44,535 nt of DNA. Origin: a virus. The number at the start of each line of letters is the position of its first letter. The stretch's first letter is position 1. Positions 22,375-29,953 of the stretch are shown piece after piece. Position numbers and translations under genes: made by a program. The stretch covers positions 125 through 44,659 of IMG/VR virus record IMGVR_UViG_3300001282_000797; one strand, 5' to 3'. The notes below the pieces were generated by a model, which saw nothing but the letters and a program-made list of their open reading frames with translations, had not been told where the DNA came from and searched no databases.

Positions 22375-23059
22375 TATTTTTTATTAAATTTAAACTTTTA
22401 TCATAAATTTCGTCCCAATTTATACATTCAGATATTGCATCATAAAAATGATTTTGAATTCTATTATTTTTTTCTATTAACATAGCAAGTTCAACTATAT
22501 CAATATCCAAACCTAAATAAGATAAATATTCATTATTTGTATAGTATTTTATTTCAACATTATTTTTAATTTTAATTTTGCTACCACAAGCGTTAACCAT
22601 ACCAACACATACATCCACAACATATTTTTTTCCACACTTATTTGGATTTAAATTATCCGGTAATAAATTAAAAAATTCCTTGAATGTTTCATTTAACAAG
22701 CAATCAGACATACATTCTAATGTTTTAGATTCCGATGTTGAATTAAAACTTGCGTTATTACCTTTTTGTTGACATAGAGAAATTTCTAATACATCCTTAT
22801 TTTCATTATAATTAACCGCCATTATATCAAGTTTTTTTAAATCTTGAGGTAATTTAATTAAAGTTCGTCTTTTTTGATTTTCAATTATTAAATCTTCTCG
22901 GATAATCGCTTTTATAGTATCTTTAGATGTCTTACTAAAATAACTTGAGTATTTTTTTTTTACCTCATTACGTAATTGTTCACCATTTAAATTTGATAAA
23001 TCCATTGACATTAATATTTCTAATATAATACTTGGGTCAGCTCCTTTTTTTGTTGTCAT
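22361..23059 (-). CDS. Hypothetical protein paired with the methyltransferase; possible restriction endonuclease
   Basis: The ATG at 23059 (MTTKKGADPS) gives 232 residues; an upstream ATG at 23113 adds a hydrophobic stretch overlapping the terminator region and is less likely. Residues about 5-70 are helical and basic, possibly a DNA-binding region. VVDVCVG, about 20 residues, then VEIKYY fits the spacing of a PD-(D/E)XK nuclease core, though this pattern is loose. It overlaps the methyltransferase start by 14 bases. Several cysteines cluster at about 85-165. I do not recognise a named family; the restriction enzyme reading comes from context plus the D...ExK pattern. Confidence 0.55.
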   Translation of the reverse strand: MTTKKGADPSIILEILMSMDLSNLNGEQLRNEVKKKYSSYFSKTSKDTIKAIIREDLIIENQKRRTLIKLPQDLKKLDIMAVNYNENKDVLEISLCQQKGNNASFNSTSESKTLECMSDCLLNETFKEFFNLLPDNLNPNKCGKKYVVDVCVGMVNACGSKIKIKNNVEIKYYTNNEYLSYLGLDIDIVELAMLIEKNNRIQNHFYDAISECINWDEIYDKSLNLIKNNGIK

Positions 23060-23093
23060 TTTATTAATTATATAATTTTTTAAAAAGATAATT

Positions 23094-23124
23094 AAAAAAA
23101 GAATACCCATCAAGAGATGGGTAC
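23094..23124 (-). terminator. Intrinsic terminator after the gp46-like gene
   Basis: On the minus strand TACCCATC (23116-23123) pairs with GATGGGTA (23104-23111) across a 4-base loop, followed by TTC and seven T residues. It starts 5 bases after the gp46-like stop (23128) and should end the recombination operon. Confidence 0.88.
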
Positions 23125-23127
23125 TTT

Positions 23128-25497
23128 TTATTGAGAAACATAACTAATATTTTCTTCTTTTTTAATCCTCACCACATTGTCCGCCCAATTCGTTACCAGT
23201 GGATTGTGTGTGATGACGAATATCTTCTCAAAATACTCTTTAATCTTGGTAAAGAACTCCGATACCATCTCCAAGTTATCGTTGGATATCTTCCCGAATA
23301 CTTCATCAAACACCACAACATTGGCTCTTGGTAATGAACATATCTTACTCAACACCGCTCTCAACGCTAATGAAGCAATTGACCTTTCATATCCTGAACC
23401 GGATGACATTGGTTTCTCAACTTGAGTATTGTTATCAATCATTAAAAAATCAACCTCATTCTTGTCGTTAATTCTAACCTCTAATCTGAAGTGACAACTA
23501 TCTTCCAACAACCTTTGAAGTTCACTATTAATAAGTGGCATCATCGTTTTCATTATAAATTTGGTTACCCCATTTTTACCAAATATTTCCAAATATATTT
23601 TATAAATTCGTTCTCTCTCGGCTTCTTCACCAATTTTCCTAATTGTTTCCAAGTTAGATGTTATATTGGTTATAAGATTGGTTATTGTAAATTTATTGTT
23701 AGAGATACTGGTTTCTATAGTTTTTTTCTCACCTTCAAGTTCATCTATTCTAATTCCGGCTTTGATTAACAATCCATCGGTTTTATTATTTTCAATAACC
23801 TTATCCTGAACTTCGGTATATCTTTCCAATTTGGTTTTCAACGCCTCAATCATTAACTGGAATCTCTCAACACTTAATTCATATTTTTCTTTAATAAGTT
23901 TGTTTTTTTCATACTCATCAAATTCTTTTTTAAGATTAACAAAACCGAGTTCTTTGCTGGTTAAATCACGCATTAACCCCTCTAATTCCCCTTTGTGTGT
24001 GATAAACCCCGCAAGCTCTCCAATTTTTGCGTTGGTAATTGCTGCGTTCATAAGTTCAATACCACAGTGTTCACATTTGATTCCACCATCAACAGAACTT
24101 TTAAGTTCCTCAATGTTTTTAATCTTTGCGTTGTTGTCGGCTTGTTTGGTAATTAAATCTTTAATCTCTTGTTTTACCTCATCGTGTTTATCCTCGTGGT
24201 AAAATTCGGATGGTTCAACAACTTTAACCCCATCTCTATCAGAAACGGATTTAGATTTTTGTGTCTCCAACCCGCTAATTTCTTCCTGAACCTTATCCGG
24301 AGATACCATTGTTAATTCCTTATCAATGTTGTGTTTGGAATTTAATAACCCATCGCGATACTGTTGACCTTTAAGAATCCTTTCTTTAGTATCACCCAAT
24401 TGACCATCCAATGTAAGATTAGTTTCCGTTAGATTATCAATTGTGTCTTGACTGGTTTGGTTATCCGTTTTAAGTTGTTCTGAGTTATAAATGTTTGATA
24501 ACATTCCTTTGGAAAATTCACTATAAATTTCTTTGGCAGCTTCTTCCTTACGCTTAAGAAAATCTAACCCCATAAATCTTGAAAGAACCTGACCCCTCGC
24601 TGTTGGTTTGGCATCAATTAGTTCTTCCAAGTTAGTGGCAGTTGTTAGGATGGTCATTAAGAAGTCCTCTTTAGTTCCGATAGACGTTTTGATAAACGCC
24701 TCGGTCTCTCTTCGTTGTTCTCCGGTGAAGTTCTGCAAACTACCATCAGACAATCTTTTATAAAAGTCCAACTCGGTCTTAACCGTCCATTCGTTTTTCT
24801 TTGATAACTTTCTCTCAATATTTCTCAATATGATATACTCCTCACCATCAATTGTAATTTCTCCTTTTACAGCAACTTTATTTCTTTCGGTGAATCTATT
24901 AAATATCTCCTCGGCTTTGGATGTCTTGGTGGTCTCATTAAAGAATAAGAACATAAGTAAATCTACCGTAAGAACCGTCTTACCTCCAAAGTTAGGTGGG
25001 TTTGATTCCACAACCGTAATCCCATCACACTTCTCAAAATCTATCTTCTGATTCTCACCATAGGATAAAAAGTTTGAGAATTCAATATTTTTGATATACC
25101 ATCTTTTAAATGGTGATGCGTCGGTTTGGTCCTGCAACAATTTGTTATCCACAATACTATTAAGCTGGTAGATATCATCGTAGTGTTCCATATTCCCTTT
25201 TGACTCCAAGAATGAACGAACTAACTCTAATTGATAGTTCTCATCCAAAATGTTAAAGGAGATGTCTACGGTATGCGTGGTGTCGTCAGCAACCTTTGTT
25301 TTTGTTATTACATTAACATTGGTTGTGTTATACTTCTTTTGAAAGTAATGACGAACACTCTTTATTTTTTCTTGTGTAAAATTTTCTACATAATCCTCCC
25401 ACACAATCTGTAGGTAAGGATTATCAAAGTTTGTGATATCTAAATCTTTTATCATTATTGTGTAATTAAATTCTATTGCAGGATTAAATAAATCCAT
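23128..25497 (-). CDS. Rad50/SbcC-like recombination nuclease subunit (T4 gp46-like) with N-terminal extension
   Basis: This is a 789-residue SMC-type ATPase. The ATPase N-lobe begins at about 132 (RWYIKNIEFSNFLSYG). The Walker A-like loop is SNPPNFGGKT at 165-174, with Pro-Pro where most have NGxGKS. Coiled coils flank a zinc hook CEHC near residue 472. The C-lobe has signature SSGSGYERSIASLAL, Walker B VVVFDEVFG and the H-loop in FVITHNP. With gp47 it resects DNA ends for recombination-dependent replication. Residues about 20-125 precede the normal start and look like the C-terminal Rad50-binding part of an Mre11/gp47 protein, missing from the short gp47-like product here. Confidence 0.93.
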   Translation of the reverse strand: MDLFNPAIEFNYTIMIKDLDITNFDNPYLQIVWEDYVENFTQEKIKSVRHYFQKKYNTTNVNVITKTKVADDTTHTVDISFNILDENYQLELVRSFLESKGNMEHYDDIYQLNSIVDNKLLQDQTDASPFKRWYIKNIEFSNFLSYGENQKIDFEKCDGITVVESNPPNFGGKTVLTVDLLMFLFFNETTKTSKAEEIFNRFTERNKVAVKGEITIDGEEYIILRNIERKLSKKNEWTVKTELDFYKRLSDGSLQNFTGEQRRETEAFIKTSIGTKEDFLMTILTTATNLEELIDAKPTARGQVLSRFMGLDFLKRKEEAAKEIYSEFSKGMLSNIYNSEQLKTDNQTSQDTIDNLTETNLTLDGQLGDTKERILKGQQYRDGLLNSKHNIDKELTMVSPDKVQEEISGLETQKSKSVSDRDGVKVVEPSEFYHEDKHDEVKQEIKDLITKQADNNAKIKNIEELKSSVDGGIKCEHCGIELMNAAITNAKIGELAGFITHKGELEGLMRDLTSKELGFVNLKKEFDEYEKNKLIKEKYELSVERFQLMIEALKTKLERYTEVQDKVIENNKTDGLLIKAGIRIDELEGEKKTIETSISNNKFTITNLITNITSNLETIRKIGEEAERERIYKIYLEIFGKNGVTKFIMKTMMPLINSELQRLLEDSCHFRLEVRINDKNEVDFLMIDNNTQVEKPMSSGSGYERSIASLALRAVLSKICSLPRANVVVFDEVFGKISNDNLEMVSEFFTKIKEYFEKIFVITHNPLVTNWADNVVRIKKEENISYVSQ

Positions 25498-25502
25498 ATT
25501 TT

Positions 25503-26018
25503 TTAGTTCACTTCTTCAACCTCTTCTTGAATGGCGTCTCCACCGTCTCTCCTATCTTGAGCTTCCAACACATTGTCTAAATTCCAACCATCATAAGCCG
25601 TTAATTTCACACAACCACCTTCCATCCAATAGTATTCCGACATCCATTCATCCCATTTGGAATCAACTAACTTAATGAAGTTCTCGTCATTACCTCTATC
25701 TCGGTATCGTTTGATGAACTCCTCTTTTCTATCACTATCCGGATAAACCAAATAGAAGAAAATACAATTATCCAATAAAGCGTCTCTAACTTCTTTATGT
25801 GAAGACACAAAGATGTATTTATATTTACCAATATTATCTTTGATATGGGTAATGTAGTTCTGTGGAAACTCTGGATTTCTAACCTTTTCACCACTCTCAT
25901 TAACAACCCAGCTAAAACCACTTGAATCGGAATCCAAAGTGGTTTTAGGGTTGTTTATATGATAAGTTGTTTTTCCTACTCCAGGAAATGCGGATACTAT
26001 TTTAGTTCTCAACTTCAA
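25503..26018 (-). CDS. P-loop nucleotide kinase-like protein (171 aa)
   Basis: Walker A is SAFPGVGKTT (residues 9-18). It is followed by LDSDSSGFSW, FPQNYITHIKDNIGKYKYIFVSSHKEVRDALL, then FYLVYPDSDRKEEFIKRYRDRGN with a basic, lid-like segment, and a helix with WDEWM. This is the layout of adenylate/nucleoside-monophosphate kinase-like phage proteins. Substrate is unknown; a role in nucleotide supply is likely. The C-terminus is acidic. It lies 5 bases before the gp46-like gene and overlaps the 87-residue gene by 17 bases, so the three form one transcript. Confidence 0.75.
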   Translation of the reverse strand: MKLRTKIVSAFPGVGKTTYHINNPKTTLDSDSSGFSWVVNESGEKVRNPEFPQNYITHIKDNIGKYKYIFVSSHKEVRDALLDNCIFFYLVYPDSDRKEEFIKRYRDRGNDENFIKLVDSKWDEWMSEYYWMEGGCVKLTAYDGWNLDNVLEAQDRRDGGDAIQEEVEEVN

Positions 26019-26265
26019 CTTCAGGTGTTACTACCTCAGCCTCAACGATGTTAATATCATTTACATCACTTACAACCTCGGCGTTTATATCCATTGTTTC
26101 ACCATTCTCATTTTGGTATTGAGCTTTCATTGTTTCCATTTGTTTCTCAAACATTTCGGTATACTCCGCTTGAGCTTTCTTTCTTAATCCTCTAAGAGAG
26201 TTGTTTCTTGTTGTAACTCTTGTTTTGTGAGCTTTTGCTCCACCTCGTAATTTTGACTTTGGCAT
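26002..26265 (-). CDS. Small hypothetical protein with basic N-terminus and acidic tail (87 aa)
   Basis: Residues 1-35 are very basic (MPKSKLRGGAKAHKTRVTTR), the middle is a charged helix (YTEMFEKQMETMKAQYQ), and the last 30 residues are acidic with repeated VEAEVV. A nucleic-acid-binding tail is possible. It overlaps the kinase gene by 17 bases. No family recognised; similar short proteins recur in large phages. Confidence 0.65.
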   Translation of the reverse strand: MPKSKLRGGAKAHKTRVTTRNNSLRGLRKKAQAEYTEMFEKQMETMKAQYQNENGETMDINAEVVSDVNDINIVEAEVVTPEVEVEN

Positions 26266-26277
26266 GATTGTTTTTAT

Positions 26278-26784
26278 TTAATTGTTATTTATTTCTTTTT
26301 CTATTTCTTCTAAAGTTATTTCCGGTTCATTCTCAACTTGTTCTCTTAATTCTTGAGTTAACATATCAGTAATTCGTTGATATGGATTTTCATTTGACAC
26401 CTCCATTTTAGACCGTTCTATTTTTTCATCTGTCGAATCATCTCTATACATTTCCAACCATTCAGGTCTCTCTTGGACTTGAATACTATTCACCTTTTCA
26501 ATCATTTTTTGAACTTCTGTTTTACTACCTTGTAACATTTTAGATAGTTTAACTTTTCTCTCAATTGATTTAAATCGTGAGTAATAATCCCCCGTAATTT
26601 CATCAAAATTTATATCTATCTCATTTTGGTCCAAATATTCAACAATATTCATAACCTCAACACATTCATCACTGAGACCCATATCAATTATTAATTGAAA
26701 AAAATCCACACATTTGATTACTTTTCTAGTTTGAGTTTTTTCTTTCAAATACTTAATTACAAAATCACCTAATTTACTTTCCAT
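26278..26784 (-). CDS. Hypothetical protein (168 aa)
   Basis: I do not recognise this 168-residue product. It is helical and acidic overall, with a Lys/Arg cluster early (KYLKEKTQTRKVIKC) and a long charged region after residue 75. There is no signal peptide or membrane segment. It lies 3 bases after the 115-residue membrane gene and 12 bases before the 87-residue gene, in one operon leading to gp46. Confidence 0.6.
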   Translation of the reverse strand: MESKLGDFVIKYLKEKTQTRKVIKCVDFFQLIIDMGLSDECVEVMNIVEYLDQNEIDINFDEITGDYYSRFKSIERKVKLSKMLQGSKTEVQKMIEKVNSIQVQERPEWLEMYRDDSTDEKIERSKMEVSNENPYQRITDMLTQELREQVENEPEITLEEIEKEINNN

Positions 26785-26787
26785 ATT

Positions 26788-27135
26788 TTAATTTTTCACT
26801 GGTCTGTTCTCCTCAAACCATTCAACAATAGAATTTATTATCCACACAGCCCCTGATGATAATAGACCATCAAAGAACCAAGACACATTTTCGGAAATAC
26901 CGAATAATTGGTGTATTGGAGAGTATAATAAAAAACTCAATAAAAATCCACTCCAGGTGCTAAAACACATTGGACAGGTTAATATACCCGATATAAAACG
27001 TCCTAATCCGTTAAAAGGTGTGTATTGGTTATTTCCCCATTTTTTAAAGAAATCTCTCAATCCCTGAAAGATTGACCCGTATACCATAATGTTCATAAGC
27101 CCATAACTTAAAATGAACCAAACTAATATTTCCAT
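26788..27135 (-). CDS. Membrane protein with CPMC motif (115 aa)
   Basis: Hydrophobic segments lie at about residues 3-25 (LVWFILSYGLMNIMVYGSI), 47-72 and 83-103. Between them is LTCPMCFSTWSGF, a Cys-Pro-x-Cys motif followed by a Trp-Gly that recurs in small phage membrane proteins (DUF1360-like text). The C-terminus is charged and cytoplasmic. No biochemical role is known. It is tightly packed with its neighbours (1- and 3-base gaps). Confidence 0.65.
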   Translation of the reverse strand: MEILVWFILSYGLMNIMVYGSIFQGLRDFFKKWGNNQYTPFNGLGRFISGILTCPMCFSTWSGFLLSFLLYSPIHQLFGISENVSWFFDGLLSSGAVWIINSIVEWFEENRPVKN

Positions 27136-27136
27136 A

Positions 27137-27850
27137 TTATAAATTTTCTGTTAAGTTAGAACCTTTCATATAAACCGCACCACGCTCTATATTACTTGAT
27201 TCCAATTGTTTATTTATTTTTTCAAGCTCTTCTATTCTTGTGTTCTTTAAAGATAGTTCTTTTCTTAATTTCTGTAAAGTTTCTTGGATAAGTTTTAATT
27301 TATCATTTCCGGAATCAACCTCAACTATAACTTCTTTAATAACCTCTACCACCTTCTCCACCTCAATAATTCTATCCACCGGAACTTCCTTAATAACCTC
27401 CACTATCTTCTCAATAATAATTGGTTCAGGTTCGTCCCTTTTTTCCTCTATAATTGGGACGGGATTGTCGTAAATATATACTATTTTTTCGACAGGAACT
27501 TCCACTTTTATCTCCCTAATGACTTCTCTATCAACATATTTGATAATTTCTATTTCCGTGGGTGGGCTCGGAACTTCTTTAATGATTTCCACTTCCTTAA
27601 TGACCTCAACTTCTTTGATAACTTCAACAGGAACTTCTACCCGTATTTCACGGATTACCTCAATTTCTACCTGTTTTTCCTCAACAATACTCGTTTTTCC
27701 CGAATCATCACCAAGCAGACCATATTTAGTTGTGTTAAATCCACCAGTAAAACATTTTACGATGAATTTATCAATGTCCTCAATATCGTTTAATTTACAA
27801 TACTCATTGACACTAGTTAATTGACTATTTGTTAACACGATTTGCTTCAC
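27137..27850 (-). CDS. VEVIKEV-repeat protein (237 aa)
   Basis: Residues 1-50 form a small globular start (LTNSQLTSVNEYCKLNDIED). Residues about 55-180 repeat units such as VEVIKEVEVIKEVP, alternating hydrophobic and charged residues with Pro breaks. Residues about 185-225 are a classic coiled coil (LIQETLQKLRKELSLKN). Such KEV/VEV repeats occur in many large-phage and eukaryotic scaffold-like proteins. It is probably an extended fibrous or oligomerising protein; role unknown. The start overlaps the 34-residue gene by 26 bases. Confidence 0.65.
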   Translation of the reverse strand: MKQIVLTNSQLTSVNEYCKLNDIEDIDKFIVKCFTGGFNTTKYGLLGDDSGKTSIVEEKQVEIEVIREIRVEVPVEVIKEVEVIKEVEIIKEVPSPPTEIEIIKYVDREVIREIKVEVPVEKIVYIYDNPVPIIEEKRDEPEPIIIEKIVEVIKEVPVDRIIEVEKVVEVIKEVIVEVDSGNDKLKLIQETLQKLRKELSLKNTRIEELEKINKQLESSNIERGAVYMKGSNLTENL

Positions 27851-27929
27851 GCTCTTTGTCTTCTTGTTCTATTTTTTTAAGTAATTCTTCCCACTCCTCA
27901 TCGGAGTATTTATGTCTAAGATTTCCCAT
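27825..27929 (-). CDS. Very small conserved-type protein (34 aa)
   Basis: ATG at 27929, stop at 27825. The product is MGNLRHKYSDEEWEELLKK followed by an acidic/basic helix. The start shares one base with the HNH endonuclease stop (TAATG), and the end overlaps the 237-residue gene by 26 bases, indicating translational coupling. I recall similar short proteins with the HKYxDEEW text from other large phages, but no function. Confidence 0.55.
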   Translation of the reverse strand: MGNLRHKYSDEEWEELLKKIEQEDKEREANRVNK

Positions 27930-28549
27930 TATATTATTTTATCTCGTTTAATTATATTCTCAATAGCCCATAAAGGTTGTAAATTAGTATAATGACATAA
28001 TTTTTTTAATTCATCATCATTTTTAGCGGATGATAATGGAATAATATGGTCAATATGCCAACCAAATAATCCGTGATTCTCCCAACACATACCATCTTTA
28101 AATTGTTTTTCCAAATAACTTTTTAATTCTGAAGGTGAACAACCAATTAAATCAAAGGTGGATTCTCTATTACTACCCAAAATTTTATTTGTCTTACTTC
28201 TATACAACATTTTTAATTTTAAGATAGGGTCATCTTTTTTTCGTTGAACCATTTTTGAGTTAATAAAATCTCTATTCCTTTCAACATAATCTTTTTTATA
28301 TTGTTCAACTTTATCTTTATTATTATTCCCCCAAATTTTAACTCTATCAATAATTATTTTTTGATTTTCAATGTAATATTCTTTAGATTTTTCTAATATT
28401 TTTTCTTTATTATCAATATAATATTGTTTTTTATATTCTTTAACACAAACTTTACAATTGTCCTGTAAACCATCCTTAGAACTTTTATTTTTATTAAAAT
28501 CAAATAATGATTTATCTACCGAACATTTTTTACAAATTTTCTTTTTCAA
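27929..28549 (-). CDS. HNH homing endonuclease
   Basis: This is a 206-residue protein. The N-terminus has a zinc-finger-like pair, CKKC (about 6-9) and CKVC (about 32-35). The middle is Lys/Tyr-rich and helical, probably DNA-binding. The C-terminus has WHIDHIIPLSSAKNDDELK, then HYTNLQPLWAIENIIK, the DH...N...N pattern of HNH nucleases. The enzyme would nick or cut a specific site to spread the cassette. It is free-standing, between the gp47-like gene and the 34-residue gene. Its ATG overlaps the end of a 52-residue RHH-like gene by 20 bases, mirroring the LAGLIDADG cassette at 9956-10865. Confidence 0.88.
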   Translation of the reverse strand: MKKKICKKCSVDKSLFDFNKNKSSKDGLQDNCKVCVKEYKKQYYIDNKEKILEKSKEYYIENQKIIIDRVKIWGNNNKDKVEQYKKDYVERNRDFINSKMVQRKKDDPILKLKMLYRSKTNKILGSNRESTFDLIGCSPSELKSYLEKQFKDGMCWENHGLFGWHIDHIIPLSSAKNDDELKKLCHYTNLQPLWAIENIIKRDKII

Positions 28550-28688
28550 ATTTATAATCTTCTAATAATTTATTAACGAGTGACGACAAGTTAATATGAA
28601 GACCCCTGTAATATTCCAACAATTCAGGTTTAATAGCTATCGATATACTCTGTTTTTTTTCTTCATTATTTTTTTTGTTTCTTCCCAT
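28530..28688 (-). CDS. Ribbon-helix-helix-like small protein (52 aa), homing cassette 2
   Basis: ATG at 28688, stop at 28530, 52 residues. The N-terminus is basic (MGRNKKNNEEKKQ), then strand SISIAIK, helix PELLEYYRG, a turn and helix LSSLVNKLLEDYKFEKE. The layout and exact length equal the product at 10707-10865; both start MG and keep I-S-I, S-x-x-x-x-KL and the charged end. It is a probable DNA-binding regulator of the downstream HNH nuclease. Fold and role are inferred from the pattern. Confidence 0.72.
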   Translation of the reverse strand: MGRNKKNNEEKKQSISIAIKPELLEYYRGLHINLSSLVNKLLEDYKFEKENL

Positions 28689-28717
28689 ATTATATAAATA
28701 TCATAGTTTTTAGTAAA
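28689..28717 (-). promoter_or_regulatory. Conserved promoter/operator of homing cassette 2
   Basis: Minus strand: TTTACTA (28711-28717), 8 bases, GATATTTATA (28693-28702), 4 bases, ATG. Blocks and spacings are identical to those before cassette 1 (10866-10894), while the spacer bases differ. Confidence 0.65.
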
Positions 28718-28740
28718 GTTGTTATTTTTAACAATTTTAT

Positions 28741-29523
28741 TTATAAATTTACCAATTTTTCAGTTCCATTTATTATATCATCAAATGATTTCATTTTAAA
28801 CGATAAGAAAGGTTTTGGATTGTGTAAATCAACAAACGAGTATTCATCAGTTTCTAAATTATATATTCCAAATCCGTGTTTAGTAATACTTTCCCCATAG
28901 TTCTGAGCAATCAAACTCCCTATCATTACACCTCTTTTACCATTTGGGATATTAAAGCTTGCTCTCTTATGAACATCTCCACATAGAACGAGGTCAAGAC
29001 CGTTAAATTTTTCAACATCATAAGCGTGTGAACCAAAGTCAAACCCTAAATCTGTAGTTAATCCGGCAACAGGGTCGTGAAATAACCCAATCTTAAATCC
29101 AACCGCAGTATCAACTTCCGGTGGAATATTACCTTGAAATTGTGAATATACGCACCAAGACACATTCTCATCCTCATAAATCCCTCTATTCTTGTAATAA
29201 ACAATATTTGGATTATTTAAATTATCAACAATAGGTGTTATACTATCCAACCTTTCATCATTCTTTAAATTTGCGTCGTGATTACCAGGAATTAAAACTA
29301 TTTTAGCGATTTTAGAACATTCTGTTAATACCCAAGAAGACATTTCTATCGCCTCAGGGGTTAATTGATTTTTTGAATGTAATAAATCCCCCGTAAAGAC
29401 AATTCTATCCGGAGCAATCTCTCTGAATTGTTCCAACATATTATTTAAGATACCACGATATAAATCGTGGTCTTTAAATAATCGTATATGTAAGTCACTA
29501 AAGTGAACTAATTTTTTTATCAT
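28741..29523 (-). CDS. Mre11/SbcD-like nuclease (T4 gp47-like), C-terminally short
   Basis: This 260-residue metallophosphoesterase starts at the ATG at 29523 (29535 would overlap the upstream stop). Motifs in order: FSDLHIR, TGDLLHSK, IPGNHDAN, GLFHDP, LCGDVHK, IGSLIAQNYGE. All five phosphoesterase metal-binding motifs are present, so it should be active. It is shorter than T4 gp47 (about 340 residues) and stops soon after the capping-domain strand FLSFKMKSFDDII. The Rad50-binding C-terminal region is absent. A matching segment appears at the N-terminus of the gp46-like protein. The homing cassette begins directly downstream. Confidence 0.92.
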   Translation of the reverse strand: MIKKLVHFSDLHIRLFKDHDLYRGILNNMLEQFREIAPDRIVFTGDLLHSKNQLTPEAIEMSSWVLTECSKIAKIVLIPGNHDANLKNDERLDSITPIVDNLNNPNIVYYKNRGIYEDENVSWCVYSQFQGNIPPEVDTAVGFKIGLFHDPVAGLTTDLGFDFGSHAYDVEKFNGLDLVLCGDVHKRASFNIPNGKRGVMIGSLIAQNYGESITKHGFGIYNLETDEYSFVDLHNPKPFLSFKMKSFDDIINGTEKLVNL

Positions 29524-29524
29524 A

Positions 29525-29710
29525 TTATTTTTCAATTTTCCAATTTAATAATCCCCATACTAAAATTAAAGCAGGTATTCCTACCCACCATAACCATTCA
29601 TCATGACATTTAACACCATTAATTGACATAATGATATATGTTATTGTTGGTATCCACCACAATGACGCAGTGCAAGGAGCACAAACACCTTCTTTTTTAA
29701 TTAATTTCAT
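29525..29710 (-). CDS. Small two-span membrane protein with CAPC motif (61 aa)
   Basis: GVCAPCTASLWWIPTITYII begins with a Cys-x-x-Cys pair at the edge of the first span; the second span is WLWWVGIPALILVWGLL. An N-terminal Lys cluster suggests a cytoplasmic start. Its stop is 1 base from the gp47-like start and its start overlaps the zinc-ribbon gene by 1 base. No family recognised. Confidence 0.6.
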   Translation of the reverse strand: MKLIKKEGVCAPCTASLWWIPTITYIIMSINGVKCHDEWLWWVGIPALILVWGLLNWKIEK

Positions 29711-29925
29711 TATTTATCAAATAATTTAAAATCCTCATTGACGTGACCACAATCATCACAACGATAAGTGGGGAATGGAACAATCGTATCTTCCTGACTT
29801 CCTGTTAATAATTTGTTTACTTTTTTTATCATAACAACTTCCTTGAAGTAGATGCTTCCGCATTCTTCACACTCAAGTGTTGGTTGTTTTTTTAAATCAA
29901 TCTTTGGTTGCAATAAATCATCCAT
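29710..29925 (-). CDS. Zinc-ribbon protein (71 aa)
   Basis: Two Cys pairs, CEEC (about residues 19-22) and CDDC (about 56-59), flank about 33 residues and form a rubredoxin-like zinc ribbon. The protein is otherwise small and soluble. Such zinc ribbons are frequent near replication genes of T4-like phages and may act in transcription or protein contacts; the target is unknown. Confidence 0.7.
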   Translation of the reverse strand: MDDLLQPKIDLKKQPTLECEECGSIYFKEVVMIKKVNKLLTGSQEDTIVPFPTYRCDDCGHVNEDFKLFDK

Positions 29926-29953
29926 ATACTTTTTTTATAAATTTAGTTGTTAA

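Noticed and set aside
23131-24202. Plus-strand open frames of 67-123 codons antisense to the gp46-like gene
   Set aside because: They lie wholly inside a gene with clear ATPase motifs; their products show no recognisable motif.
27240-27824. Plus-strand open frames of 77 and 101 codons opposite the VEVIKEV-repeat gene
   Set aside because: Their Ser/Thr/Ile repeats are the mirror of the repetitive coding strand; no independent start signal.
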